A stretch of 64,000 nucleotides of DNA from Bacteroides cellulosilyticus (GTDB taxonomy: Bacteria > Bacteroidota > Bacteroidia > Bacteroidales > Bacteroidaceae): the NCBI RefSeq assembly GCF_020091405.1, contig NZ_CP081903.1:5952501-6016500 (forward strand), read 5' to 3'. The notes under the pieces were generated by a model that ran no database searches, was not told the DNA's origin, and saw only the letters and a list, made by a program, of their open reading frames with translations. Of this stretch, positions 44,669 to 54,519 are shown in pieces. A program made the translations under genes and the position numbers. The first letter of the stretch is position 1. Every line of letters begins with the position of its first letter.

Positions 44669-46546
44669 ATGAATAAATATATAAATAAACTATTTATGAT
44701 GTCGGCTATTGCAATGGCTGGCATAATGGGGATGACCTCATGTACAGACTATCTGAACAAAGCTCCGGAAAGTGACTACCAGGATAATGACCCCTACAAG
44801 AATTTTAAGAACTTTCAGGGTTTCACTGAAGAACTCTATAATTGTATCCCGGTAGTTTCAAACAACAAAGATGCCGGACATACTTGCTTCAACTATGGTG
44901 AAGATGAATACTGGGAACCACAGGAAATGCGTATGCAAGCCCGTAGTGTGGACAACGGAGACTTCTGGGCCTGGACTACTGTTTACTATGGTTACCCGAA
45001 CAATCAAGGCTCGGCAGGTTCAGACAACCGAACTGACAAAGGTCACTTATGGGCCAACTCCTGGTATGCTATCCGTAAGGCCAATATCGGCATCGCCAAC
45101 CTCGGCAATCTGATAAGCGCCACCGAGGAAGAACGTAATCTCATAGAAGGGCAACTTTACTTCTTCCGCGCATGGTACCACTTTATGCTAATGGAATGGT
45201 GGGGCGGCATGCCGTATATTGATACAGTGTTGTCTTCGGATGTAGCTCCCACGTTAGCCCGTCTTACATGGCAAGAATGTGCGGAAAAATGCGTAGCCGA
45301 CTTTGAACATGCAGCCAGTCTACTTCCTGTTGATTGGGATGCAACCACCGCCGGTAAAGTGACTTTAGGCAAAAACAATATGCGTATCAACCGTATCATG
45401 GCTTTAGCTTATAAAGGCAAGACCTTGCTTTGGGCAGGCAGTCCGTTGATGAACTGGGCTTCCGGAGGTGCAAAGGAATACAATGCAGAGTTGTGCAAAC
45501 GAGGTGCCGATGCTCTCGGACAAGCCCTTGCCCTCACCGAATCGACCAACCGTTACGAACTGGCTGACTTCTCCGAATATAACGACATCTTCCTGTTGCA
45601 TAACTCAAGCGGCAAGCTGAACGGAGTAAAAGAGTCCATCTTTATGGAGAATATCAAGGATTATAGTGGACGCTGGCGCTGGAATATGGTTAACGACTTC
45701 CGACCTCAATCCATTGAGTATTCCGGTATTAAATGCTATCCTACCGCCAACTACGTAAACTACTATGGCATGCAGAACGGTTACCCGATTAATGACATGA
45801 CAAAGGCAGATGCCGAATCAGGCTATGATCCCACACATCCCTGGAAAAACCGCGACCCACGCTTCTATAAAACCATCATGTTCGACGGTGTGAAGTGGAA
45901 AAGTACCGGTGGTGCAGGTGGAACGGCAGAACTTTTCACCGGAGGTAGAGAGAGTGAAGAAGCAAATGAAAAGAAAGGCTGCTTCACAGCCTATATGAAC
46001 AGCAAACTCTGTCCGCAATTGATGAATACGGTTGACGGTTATAAAGAAAACAATATCATGATCCTCAGCCTTATGCGCCTGGCAGATGTATATCTGATGT
46101 ATGCTGAAGCTACGGCTGTAGGCTACAACGGTCCGAAGGGTAAAGCTGCTACCTACTCACTCACAGCCGAAGAGGCATTGAACAAGATCCGCGAACGTGC
46201 CGGGGTAGCTCCCGTACTCGACAAGTTCCTGGGTAGTACTGCTGACTTCCTGAGCGAATTACGCCGTGAACGCGCCGTGGAACTGTCCTTCGAAGGTTTC
46301 CGTTTTATCGATCTTCGCCGCTGGATGCTTCTCACCCAATATCCTTACACACTGAAGACCAAGATTGAGTTCGACCGTGCCGATCCTAGTGACTATAATT
46401 ATGACGAACCGGAAGAAAATGCTATCAAGAACTTGCGTGAAGTAGTATTGCTTGAGCGTAAATATACCGACAGACACTATTGGTATCCGCTCCCTAAAAA
46501 GGATGTTAGCATGTATGAAGGGTTCTACCAGAATCCCGGATGGTAA
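44669..46546 (+). CDS. xusB: SusD-like surface lipoprotein, first pair (XusB-like)
   Basis: 625 codons. Lipoprotein signal peptide with lipobox MTSC (Cys25). SusD family features: YLNKAPESDYQDNDPYKNFKNFQGFTEELYNCI, EGQLYFFRAWYHFMLMEWWGGMPYIDTVL, LMRLADVYLMYAEATAVGYNGPKG and the C-terminal RRERAVELSFEGFRFIDLRRW. It binds xylan fragments at the surface and caps the XusA-like barrel. 16 bp after the SusC gene, so the pair is tightly coupled. Confidence 0.92.
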   Translation: MNKYINKLFMMSAIAMAGIMGMTSCTDYLNKAPESDYQDNDPYKNFKNFQGFTEELYNCIPVVSNNKDAGHTCFNYGEDEYWEPQEMRMQARSVDNGDFWAWTTVYYGYPNNQGSAGSDNRTDKGHLWANSWYAIRKANIGIANLGNLISATEEERNLIEGQLYFFRAWYHFMLMEWWGGMPYIDTVLSSDVAPTLARLTWQECAEKCVADFEHAASLLPVDWDATTAGKVTLGKNNMRINRIMALAYKGKTLLWAGSPLMNWASGGAKEYNAELCKRGADALGQALALTESTNRYELADFSEYNDIFLLHNSSGKLNGVKESIFMENIKDYSGRWRWNMVNDFRPQSIEYSGIKCYPTANYVNYYGMQNGYPINDMTKADAESGYDPTHPWKNRDPRFYKTIMFDGVKWKSTGGAGGTAELFTGGRESEEANEKKGCFTAYMNSKLCPQLMNTVDGYKENNIMILSLMRLADVYLMYAEATAVGYNGPKGKAATYSLTAEEALNKIRERAGVAPVLDKFLGSTADFLSELRRERAVELSFEGFRFIDLRRWMLLTQYPYTLKTKIEFDRADPSDYNYDEPEENAIKNLREVVLLERKYTDRHYWYPLPKKDVSMYEGFYQNPGW

Positions 46547-46566
46547 TCTTGACGTATTAACTAATA

Positions 46567-49404
46567 ATGACGCAAAAAATGAATAGAAAGTTTATATATA
46601 TTGGCTGTACTGTTTTCGCCATGTCTCTGTTTCATGCAGGAGGTATTCAGGCGCAAGAAGAAAACAAAGATAGCCTGGTGAATGTGGCTTTCGGTACGGT
46701 TGCCCAGGAAGACTTGACGCATGCCATTTCTACGGTCAACACGTCCGAACTGACCAAAAAAGTAAATAGTTCCAGTAGCTTAGTTGGACTGGAAAGTCTG
46801 ATAGGTGGATACACCGGCAACGTATGGGGGCAAGAAGCACTTGTCCTGGTGGATGGAGTACCCCGCAGTGCAAGTAATGTACGCGCTTCGGAAATAGAGA
46901 GTGTTTCGGTAATGAAAGATGCTGCTGCCGTGGTACTTTATGGTAGCCGTGCAGCAAAGGGTGTTATTCTAATCACTACCAAACGCGGTAAAAATGAACC
47001 GATGCGCATCGACGTACGGGGCAATGCAGGCATTAATGTTCCCAAATCTTATCCCAAATATTTGGACTCAGACTGCTACATGACCCTTTACAATGAAGCT
47101 TGCCGTAATGACGGGCTGTCCCCAAAATACAGCGCATCAGACATCTACAACACTGCCATGGGAACCAATCCTTATCGTTATCCGAACATTGATTTCTATA
47201 GTTCGGACTATCTGAAAAAGGCATATTATAATGCAGATGTGACAGGTGAAGTATATGGAGGTAATGATCGCACACACTATTACCTGAATTTCGGTATGGA
47301 TTATAGTAACGACCTGCTGAAATATGGTGAATCAAAGAATGCCTACAATATGCGTTTCAATGTACGCGGTAACGTAGACATGACACTTGCCTCATGGCTA
47401 AAGGCTACTACCAATGCGGCAGTTGTCTTTACCAATCAGTATGCAGGTCGCGGAAACTTTTGGGGAACTGCATCCACCTTGCGTCCCAATTGGTTTGCTC
47501 CGCTATTACCCATCGACATGATGGATACCAGCGTCGCTCAAATACAGGAATATATTACCAACAGTAATCACCTGATTGACGGCAAATATCTGCTTGGAGG
47601 AACATCGTCCGACATGACCAATCCTTTTGCTGATCTTCTGGCTGCCGGATATGTCAAGGAAAAGGCACGTATGTTTATGTTCGATGTCAGCCTTGCCGCC
47701 GATCTGGGTTCTTTATTGAAAGGCCTGACGTTTAAGACTTCTTATAGTGTAGACTATACTTCTTACTATTCGGAAGCTTTCAGCGAGACCTACGCCGTTT
47801 ATGAACCTACATGGTCTCAGGTGAATGGCAAAGATATGATTATTGCCTTGAAGAAACACAATGAAGACAAAAAAGATCCCAATGAATATGTCGGCAAGTC
47901 CACTTACGATCAGACCATGACGTTCAGTGCACAGTTTGACTATGCCCGCACGTTCGCAAAATACCACAACGTAGCAGCTACATTCATAGGCTGGGGTTAT
48001 CAAACGCAGAATTCTGCTGACGAAAACCATGAAAGCAGTGATTATCACCGTACCAGTAATGTGAACTTAGGCTTACGGGCATCCTACAATTACAATCATA
48101 AGTATTATGCCGATTTCAGTGGTGCCGTGATCCATTCGGCCAAATTACCCGAAGGCAAGCGTAACGCTTTCTCTCCGTCAGTCACTTTAGGCTGGAGAAT
48201 CAGCAAAGAGAAGTTTATGGAAAATGTAAAGTTTATAAACGATCTGAAAATCACAGCATCTTATGCCAACCTGCATCAAGATCTTGACATCTCCGATTAT
48301 TACCTGTATAAAGGAACTTTCTCCAAAAGACAAAATGAAGGATTCTATGTACAATGGCACGATGGCACAGCGGGCGGATGGACTCCAGCCTCTAAACGTG
48401 GCGATAATCCTAACCTTGGTTTCGTCACACGTGAAGAGTTCCGTGCAGGTATTGATGCTACGCTATTCAACCGTCTGCTAAAGTTGAACGTCAACTATTT
48501 CAGGCAGGACACGAAAGGCTTACTTACCCAAGGTTCCTCTTCCATATATCCTACGTACTTTGCTTTAAGCAGTAACTCCACCTTCATGCCCTGGATCAAT
48601 TATAACGAGGACAGACGCAGTGGTTTTGACTTCGCGCTGAGTGCCAACAAGAAATTCGGCGATTTTGACGTAACACTCGGTTTCAATGGTATGGTGTACT
48701 CCTCCGAAGCTCTGAAACGTGACGAACTTTACGACGAAGATTACCAGTATCGCAAAGGTCGTGCACTCGATGCTTCCTACGGTTATGTATGCGAAGGTTT
48801 CTTCCAGGATCAGACTGACATAGACAATCATGCCCGTCAAACATTTGGTACGGTAAAACCCGGTGACCTGAAGTACAAAGACATTAACGAGGATGGTGTA
48901 ATCGACAGCAAGGACCAAATTGAATTAGGAAAGAACGGTTGGTCAGCTCCTCCTTTCTCCTTCGGATTGAACTTAACTGTGAAATGGAAAAATTTCTCGC
49001 TATTTGCCATGGGATCAGGTCAAACCGGCTCTGTAGACTTTAAAAGCAGTTCCTACTACTGGAACCGCGGTACGAGCAAATTCTCAGAAGTGGTATGGGG
49101 ACGTTGGACCGAAGATACAAAGGATGTGGCCACCTACCCACGCCTGACCACCACCAATGGTGACAATAACTACCGCAATTCCACTTTCTGGATGTATAAG
49201 CGTAACTATTTCCGCCTGAACCAGGTGCAATTGACATATGACTTCCCTGAAAATACTTTCAAAGGAACGTTTGTTCGTGGTTTAAGTGTTTATTGCGGAG
49301 GTAGCAATCTGCTTACCATCTCTAAAGAGCGGAAGCATATGGAGCTGAGTACCGGTTTCCCTCAATGCCGTAACTTCTATGCAGGTTTCAAGGCTGCATT
49401 CTGA
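46567..49404 (+). CDS. xusC: SusC-like TonB-dependent receptor, second pair, short N-terminus (XusC-like)
   Basis: 945 codons (in-frame ATG also at 46579). Signal peptide ends near GIQAQEE. Unlike the first SusC it lacks the carboxypeptidase-D-like N-terminal domain, and the plug is shortened: instead of the long ALxG...IRG segment it runs SLIGGYTGNVWGQEALVLVDGVPR. VNVAFGTVAQEDL stands where the TonB box should be. The later plug VMKDAAAVVLYGSRAAKGVILITTKRGK and the barrel, ending NFYAGFKAAF, are normal. It is paired with the SusD-like protein that follows. Probably imports a second class of xylan oligosaccharide. Confidence 0.9.
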   Translation: MTQKMNRKFIYIGCTVFAMSLFHAGGIQAQEENKDSLVNVAFGTVAQEDLTHAISTVNTSELTKKVNSSSSLVGLESLIGGYTGNVWGQEALVLVDGVPRSASNVRASEIESVSVMKDAAAVVLYGSRAAKGVILITTKRGKNEPMRIDVRGNAGINVPKSYPKYLDSDCYMTLYNEACRNDGLSPKYSASDIYNTAMGTNPYRYPNIDFYSSDYLKKAYYNADVTGEVYGGNDRTHYYLNFGMDYSNDLLKYGESKNAYNMRFNVRGNVDMTLASWLKATTNAAVVFTNQYAGRGNFWGTASTLRPNWFAPLLPIDMMDTSVAQIQEYITNSNHLIDGKYLLGGTSSDMTNPFADLLAAGYVKEKARMFMFDVSLAADLGSLLKGLTFKTSYSVDYTSYYSEAFSETYAVYEPTWSQVNGKDMIIALKKHNEDKKDPNEYVGKSTYDQTMTFSAQFDYARTFAKYHNVAATFIGWGYQTQNSADENHESSDYHRTSNVNLGLRASYNYNHKYYADFSGAVIHSAKLPEGKRNAFSPSVTLGWRISKEKFMENVKFINDLKITASYANLHQDLDISDYYLYKGTFSKRQNEGFYVQWHDGTAGGWTPASKRGDNPNLGFVTREEFRAGIDATLFNRLLKLNVNYFRQDTKGLLTQGSSSIYPTYFALSSNSTFMPWINYNEDRRSGFDFALSANKKFGDFDVTLGFNGMVYSSEALKRDELYDEDYQYRKGRALDASYGYVCEGFFQDQTDIDNHARQTFGTVKPGDLKYKDINEDGVIDSKDQIELGKNGWSAPPFSFGLNLTVKWKNFSLFAMGSGQTGSVDFKSSSYYWNRGTSKFSEVVWGRWTEDTKDVATYPRLTTTNGDNNYRNSTFWMYKRNYFRLNQVQLTYDFPENTFKGTFVRGLSVYCGGSNLLTISKERKHMELSTGFPQCRNFYAGFKAAF

Positions 49405-49431
49405 TTTTATTGATTAATAAAGAAGAAGATT

Positions 49432-51189
49432 ATGAAAAAGAAAATTATACCTTTTATAATAGGTGCCCTGATGCTCACCGGTTGTGATGATTTGTTTTCA
49501 CCAGCCATCGAAAACTTCCAAGGCGTGGAAAACATGTACAACGATGCGGAATACGCACGGGGAATATTGCACAATGTATACAGTCTGATTCCGGGCTATT
49601 ACGATAACAGCGAGTATGGCACGGATGACGCCGTAACCAACCAGCCAAGTAATGTGTATCTGCAAATGGCCACCGGTGCCTGGACTACAAGTTCATATAA
49701 TCCACAGAATCAGTGGACCAATTCCTACGGTGCCATTCAATACATCAACCTCTTCCTGGAGAATGTGGGAGGCGTAAAATGGTCGGATGATGAAGAACTG
49801 AACAAATTGTTTGCGCAACGCCTCACTGGCGAAGCTTACGGACTCCGTGGGATGTTCTATTTTTATCTGCTTCGTGCCCATGCCGGTTTTGGTGCAAATG
49901 GCGAACTGCTCGGTGTGCCCATATTTACAGAACCTCAGACAATAGAATCGGATTTCAATCAACCGCGTGCTTCGTTTCAGGCTTGTGTAGAACAAATCTA
50001 CAATGATCTTTCCGAAGCAGAGAAAAGACTTCCTTATGAGTATGAAGATGTTTCAGGAAGCGTTCCTGCAGATTTCCAGAGTCTCACACAAGACGTCGGT
50101 AAATACAACACCGTTATGGGTGCCAAAGCACGTCAGTTGTATAACGGAATCATAGCCCGTGCCTTCCGTACACGCACAGCCGTACTGGCTGCCAGTCCCT
50201 TCTTTGAAGATGCTTCCAACGCTGCCACATGGGCGGATGCAGCTAATGCCGCAGCAGCTGTAATAGACTACAAAGGAGGTCTATCAGGATTAGCATCCGA
50301 CGGAGTGGAATATTACTCACCCACTATTATAAATACAATTAAGGATGGTGCCAATCCAAATGAAATCTTATGGAGAGGAAACAAAGGAAGTGGTGATAAC
50401 GACCAGGAATCACAAAATTTCCCACCGAGTTTGTACGGTAATGGTTACATGAATCCGTCGCAGAATCTGGTCGATATATTCCCCATGGCCAATGGATACC
50501 CCATCAATGACGCAGCCAGCGGATACGATGCCAACAATCCTTATGCTGGACGCGATCCCCGTTTGGGCAAATACATCTTTTACAATGGAAGTACAATCAG
50601 TGAGAAGAGTATAACAATCAACATCAATGAGGGAAATCAAGACGGCGTTAACGTGACCGAAAACCGCTCGACCCGAACAGGCTATTACATGAGAAAACGC
50701 TTGCGCATGGATGTGAACTGTAATCCGGCATCCATTTCCAAACAGCCGCATTACACACCCCGTATCCGTTATACTGAAATGTACCTGAATTATGCTGAGG
50801 CAGCCAATGAAGCTTGGGGACCGAAAAACGCCAACGGCAGAGATTACTCCGCTTACGATGTAATCAAAGCCATCCGGAAACGTGCCGGCATAGGTGGTAC
50901 CAATGATGCCTATCTGGAAGCATGCGCTGTCAGTAAAGAACAGATGCGTGAACTGATCCGCAATGAACGTCGACTGGAACTCTGCTTCGAAGGATTCCGT
51001 TTTTGGGATCTCCGTCGCTGGAAAGCCGACCTGAACGAACCGGTATATGGCATTAGCTGGAATGGTAACAGTTATCAGAAGATAACCGTGGAAGAACGTT
51101 CGTATGAAGACTACATGTACTGTTGTCCTATCCCAAACTCTGAGATATTGAAGTACAGCAACCTCATCCAGAATAAAGGATGGAAATAA
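49432..51189 (+). CDS. xusD: SusD-like surface lipoprotein, second pair (XusD-like)
   Basis: 585 codons. Lipobox LTGC (Cys18). SusD features: YARGILHNVYSLIPGYYD, TGEAYGLRGMFYFYLLRAHAGFG, YTEMYLNYAEAANEAWGP and RNERRLELCFEGFRFWDLRRW. Partner of the second SusC, 27 bp upstream. Together with its pair it would handle xylan-derived oligosaccharides (inference from locus). Confidence 0.92.
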   Translation: MKKKIIPFIIGALMLTGCDDLFSPAIENFQGVENMYNDAEYARGILHNVYSLIPGYYDNSEYGTDDAVTNQPSNVYLQMATGAWTTSSYNPQNQWTNSYGAIQYINLFLENVGGVKWSDDEELNKLFAQRLTGEAYGLRGMFYFYLLRAHAGFGANGELLGVPIFTEPQTIESDFNQPRASFQACVEQIYNDLSEAEKRLPYEYEDVSGSVPADFQSLTQDVGKYNTVMGAKARQLYNGIIARAFRTRTAVLAASPFFEDASNAATWADAANAAAAVIDYKGGLSGLASDGVEYYSPTIINTIKDGANPNEILWRGNKGSGDNDQESQNFPPSLYGNGYMNPSQNLVDIFPMANGYPINDAASGYDANNPYAGRDPRLGKYIFYNGSTISEKSITININEGNQDGVNVTENRSTRTGYYMRKRLRMDVNCNPASISKQPHYTPRIRYTEMYLNYAEAANEAWGPKNANGRDYSAYDVIKAIRKRAGIGGTNDAYLEACAVSKEQMRELIRNERRLELCFEGFRFWDLRRWKADLNEPVYGISWNGNSYQKITVEERSYEDYMYCCPIPNSEILKYSNLIQNKGWK

Positions 51190-51225
51190 ACAAAATTGTG
51201 AACACTATTAATAAAATAGCATGAT

Positions 51226-52260
51226 ATGAAAAAGAAATTAGCATATATCGGACTGGCTTCATTACTCTTGTCTTTCACCGCGTGCGAAAGCTCTGACAAT
51301 GAATTCTCCGACTTCGATTATCAAACTGTATATTTTGCCAATCAATATGGTTTGCGTACCATTGAATTGGGAGAAGACGAATTCCTCGATAACTCTTTGG
51401 ATAATCAGCACAAAGTATCCATTAAAGCAGCTTGGGGTGGTGGTTATACCAACCGCAAGAATGTAATTATTGATACTCAGGTAGATGAATCGCTTTGCGA
51501 AAACCTCTATTTCAAAGGAAGTAACACTCCTGTTACCCCTATGCCTACCTCCTACTACACCCTGGCCGCCAACCAGATCAATATTCCCAAGGGTGAAGTT
51601 ATAGGTGGTGTGGAGGTACAGTTTACCGATGCATTCTTTGCTGATAAAAAGACTCTTGATAATTATTACGTGATTCCTCTGAAGATGACAGGCGTACAAG
51701 GTGCAGACTCCATCCTTCAGGGTAAGGCAGTCGTAGCAAACCCTATGTTGACAAATAGTGGCGACTGGAGTGTACAACCCAAGAATTTTGTACTTTATGC
51801 TGTAAAGTATGTCAATCCCTGGCATGGTGAGTACCTGCGTCGTGGAGTGGATCAAGCTGTGATAAACGGTGTTTCTTCGCAATTGGTACGCCACCAGCAA
51901 TATGTAGAGAAGGATGAGAAAGTAAATATTACAACTGAAAGCCTGAAAGACAATATTCTATCCTTATCAACCAAGGACGCGCAAGGTAATCTTTTCAATT
52001 ACAACCTCAGCTTGACTTTTACCGAAGATGGAAATTGCACAGTAGGTAGTACTTCCGACGATCTCATCATCTCCGGTACCGGTAAATTTGTGAAGAAGGG
52101 CGAAAAGAACAGCCTTGGCGGTAAAGATCGTAATGCTATCTATCTGGACTATACAATTGACTTTAAAACCAAAAACATGCAGTACGCCACCAAAGATACG
52201 TTGGTGTTAAGCAGTCGTGCCGTACAAGGTGGCAAGTCATTCGAGATAGAAATAAGATAG
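51226..52260 (+). CDS. xusE: Surface glycan-binding lipoprotein, DUF1735-type (XusE-like)
   Basis: 344 codons. Lipoprotein signal with lipobox FTAC (Cys20). N-terminal half resembles DUF1735 domains (TVYFANQYGLRTIELGEDEFLDNSLDNQHKVSIKAAWGGGYTNRKNVIID, then YVIPLKM), the C-terminal half is a beta domain like DUF5627. It stands in the xusE position between the second SusD and the GH10-fold gene. Proteins in this place act as surface glycan-binding accessories. No catalytic signature. Xylan binding is expected, not shown. Confidence 0.82.
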   Translation: MKKKLAYIGLASLLLSFTACESSDNEFSDFDYQTVYFANQYGLRTIELGEDEFLDNSLDNQHKVSIKAAWGGGYTNRKNVIIDTQVDESLCENLYFKGSNTPVTPMPTSYYTLAANQINIPKGEVIGGVEVQFTDAFFADKKTLDNYYVIPLKMTGVQGADSILQGKAVVANPMLTNSGDWSVQPKNFVLYAVKYVNPWHGEYLRRGVDQAVINGVSSQLVRHQQYVEKDEKVNITTESLKDNILSLSTKDAQGNLFNYNLSLTFTEDGNCTVGSTSDDLIISGTGKFVKKGEKNSLGGKDRNAIYLDYTIDFKTKNMQYATKDTLVLSSRAVQGGKSFEIEIR

Positions 52261-52294
52261 TATTATCTGGTATAAACGTTTAAACAAAGAAAAC

Positions 52295-54508
52295 ATGAAA
52301 TACTTTAATCATAAGATAATCGGTATTGCCATGATGTGTGTAACGGTTATGGCATGCACCGATAAGTACGATTGCAACCTTCAGGTAGAAAAGCCTGAAG
52401 AAGTGGCCAACAGCAAATACCTGGCCAGCTTTGATTTGCTGAAATCGTACATTACCCGCGATGCCGGTTCACCATTCAAGTTTACGGCAAACTTGTCTGC
52501 AACAGACTTTTTTAAAAAAGACATTGCTTACAGCACCATACTTAGTAATTTTGATGGTATAGATATTGGCGGTTCCTTCACACCTGTCAATTCATTGAAA
52601 GAGGATGGTTCCTTCGATTTTGGCGGAATGCAATTAGTATCTGATGCTGTCAAAGGAACGGACATAACGCTTTATGGTGGTACGCTCTGTTCCAACCAAG
52701 GACAACGCACCGCTTACTATAATGAACTGATACAGCCCATTATTATCCCCTTCGTACCCGAGAAAGGCAAAACTGTGATTTGTGACTTCGAGAATGATGA
52801 ACTCGGCACAGCTTATGGTATGACCGGGGGAAGTCTGGCTGTGGTGGAAAACGATCCGGATGGGAAGAGTGGCAAAGCACTGCATGTAGGTACCGATGAC
52901 AACAAAGCTGCCTATTCACATCCTAAGTTCAACGTCAAGTTACCGGAAGGCCGAAAACTGGGCGATTACATCAATCTGACCATTGATATGCGTATTGTAA
53001 ACGAAGACGGTATATATGGAGCAGGTATGAGGGTCTTTATTAATGGAAAAGAGTTCAACGTTGGCATGAATGCTAAAACTTTCGGTTGTAATCCCAACAC
53101 TTGGAATCGCGGAGCGGTCATCAGCTTAAATAGCGCCACAGCTCCAGGTTTCATATTGCCGGATGAAATGAAAGGACTTACTGAATTTGAGCTTGCCGTC
53201 GGATCCGCCTCTGGAGGAGCACAATACTTTCTCGATAACATCGTGATGAATTATGAGCTTCCCGGAACAGGTGTCACTAAAATTGACTTTGAAAAAGATG
53301 AACTTGGTACATCTTATCCGATGACAAACGGAAACTCTTCCGTTGTAGAGAATGATCCTGAAGGCAGTGGTAAAGTATTACACGTAGGTACGGCTGCCAC
53401 CCCTTGCAATAGATCTTATCCTAAATTCACTGTAAAATTGCAAAACGGAAGAACGTTAGGTGACTACATAGGTCTTTCTCTCGACATGTACCTGATAGAT
53501 GGCAAAGGTGGCTGGGGTGACGGCATGCGGGTAGTGATTAATGGACAAGAGTTCAACTGTGGCCAAGGACCGTTCAACTTCGGTTGTGAAGCTAACAAAT
53601 GGGGACGAGACAAGATTTATATCACATTCCTGAAAGAAGGTGAAACTGCGGGAAGTGGAAAGATCGCTATTCCCAATTCCATGAAGGATCTGACCGAGAT
53701 AGAACTGGCCGTAGGTTCAGGCTCGGGCGAGTGGCATGCTTACATCGATAATATCAACCTCCACTGGAAAGCCGACGATACCATCATCGAAAAAACTCCC
53801 GAAGAGAAAAAGAACATCTTCACGGAAGAGATGAATAAATGGATCGGTGGTATAGTAAATGCCGGTGGTGAATCTGTAAAAGTATGGAATATTGTAGGCG
53901 AACCACTTGACAAAACCATGGATGCCAACACCTTCAACTGGGGTGAATACTTGGGCGAAGTAGAATATGCACGTACAGCCGTGAAACAGGCCCGTGACAC
54001 AGCGAAAATTGATCTCAACCTCTTCGTCAGCAATACATTCAATCAATCTGATGAGATGGGACAGAAAGCCGATGAATTGATTGCATTGGTAAAATCCTGG
54101 GAAGCAGATGATGTAACCCGTATTGACGGATACAACATCCTTCTCCATGCGGTTTATTCCAAAGATGCCACTTCCCAGAAAGCCAATGAAGAGATGATTT
54201 CCGAATTGTTCGACAAGCTGGCACAGACCGGTAAACTGATACGTGTATCCGACCTCAGTATGATGGTGGAAGATACAGAGGGTAAGTTCATCCAGACCAG
54301 TAAACTGACTGCCGATGAACGGAGTGCCGCCGCCAACTATATAGCTTTCATCATGAAAGAATACCGGAAAACTATCGCATCAGACAAGCAATATGGCATA
54401 TCCATTTCAAGTATGACCGAAACCAGTACCGGTAACAAGATTTGCCCCTGGAATTCGGGATACAATCGAAATGGAATGTATGAAGGAATAGTTGAAGGAT
54501 TGAAATAA
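52295..54508 (+). CDS. GH10-fold lipoprotein with two inserted CBM4-like modules and degenerate active site (Xyn10C position)
   Basis: 737 codons, lipobox VMAC (Cys21). The GH10 barrel is split: residues about 40-155 and about 500-737, with two homologous binding modules between (about 160-322 and 327-491; ENDELGTAYGMTGGSLAVVENDPDG against EKDELGTSYPMTNGNSSVVENDPEG). This layout is that of Bacteroidetes Xyn10C-type xylanases. The active site is heavily altered: TPENxMK has become TPVNSLK, GHTLxWH has become GGTLCSNQ, the acid/base motif VNEP reads VGEP (Glu536 kept, Asn lost), and the nucleophile motif TELD reads SDLS with Asp653 in place of glutamate. The late WGxxD motif is SSMTE. So a binding role or weak or altered catalysis is more likely than normal xylanase activity. 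Confidence 0.85.
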   Translation: MKYFNHKIIGIAMMCVTVMACTDKYDCNLQVEKPEEVANSKYLASFDLLKSYITRDAGSPFKFTANLSATDFFKKDIAYSTILSNFDGIDIGGSFTPVNSLKEDGSFDFGGMQLVSDAVKGTDITLYGGTLCSNQGQRTAYYNELIQPIIIPFVPEKGKTVICDFENDELGTAYGMTGGSLAVVENDPDGKSGKALHVGTDDNKAAYSHPKFNVKLPEGRKLGDYINLTIDMRIVNEDGIYGAGMRVFINGKEFNVGMNAKTFGCNPNTWNRGAVISLNSATAPGFILPDEMKGLTEFELAVGSASGGAQYFLDNIVMNYELPGTGVTKIDFEKDELGTSYPMTNGNSSVVENDPEGSGKVLHVGTAATPCNRSYPKFTVKLQNGRTLGDYIGLSLDMYLIDGKGGWGDGMRVVINGQEFNCGQGPFNFGCEANKWGRDKIYITFLKEGETAGSGKIAIPNSMKDLTEIELAVGSGSGEWHAYIDNINLHWKADDTIIEKTPEEKKNIFTEEMNKWIGGIVNAGGESVKVWNIVGEPLDKTMDANTFNWGEYLGEVEYARTAVKQARDTAKIDLNLFVSNTFNQSDEMGQKADELIALVKSWEADDVTRIDGYNILLHAVYSKDATSQKANEEMISELFDKLAQTGKLIRVSDLSMMVEDTEGKFIQTSKLTADERSAAANYIAFIMKEYRKTIASDKQYGISISSMTETSTGNKICPWNSGYNRNGMYEGIVEGLK

Positions 54509-54519
54509 CCCGAAGTATA

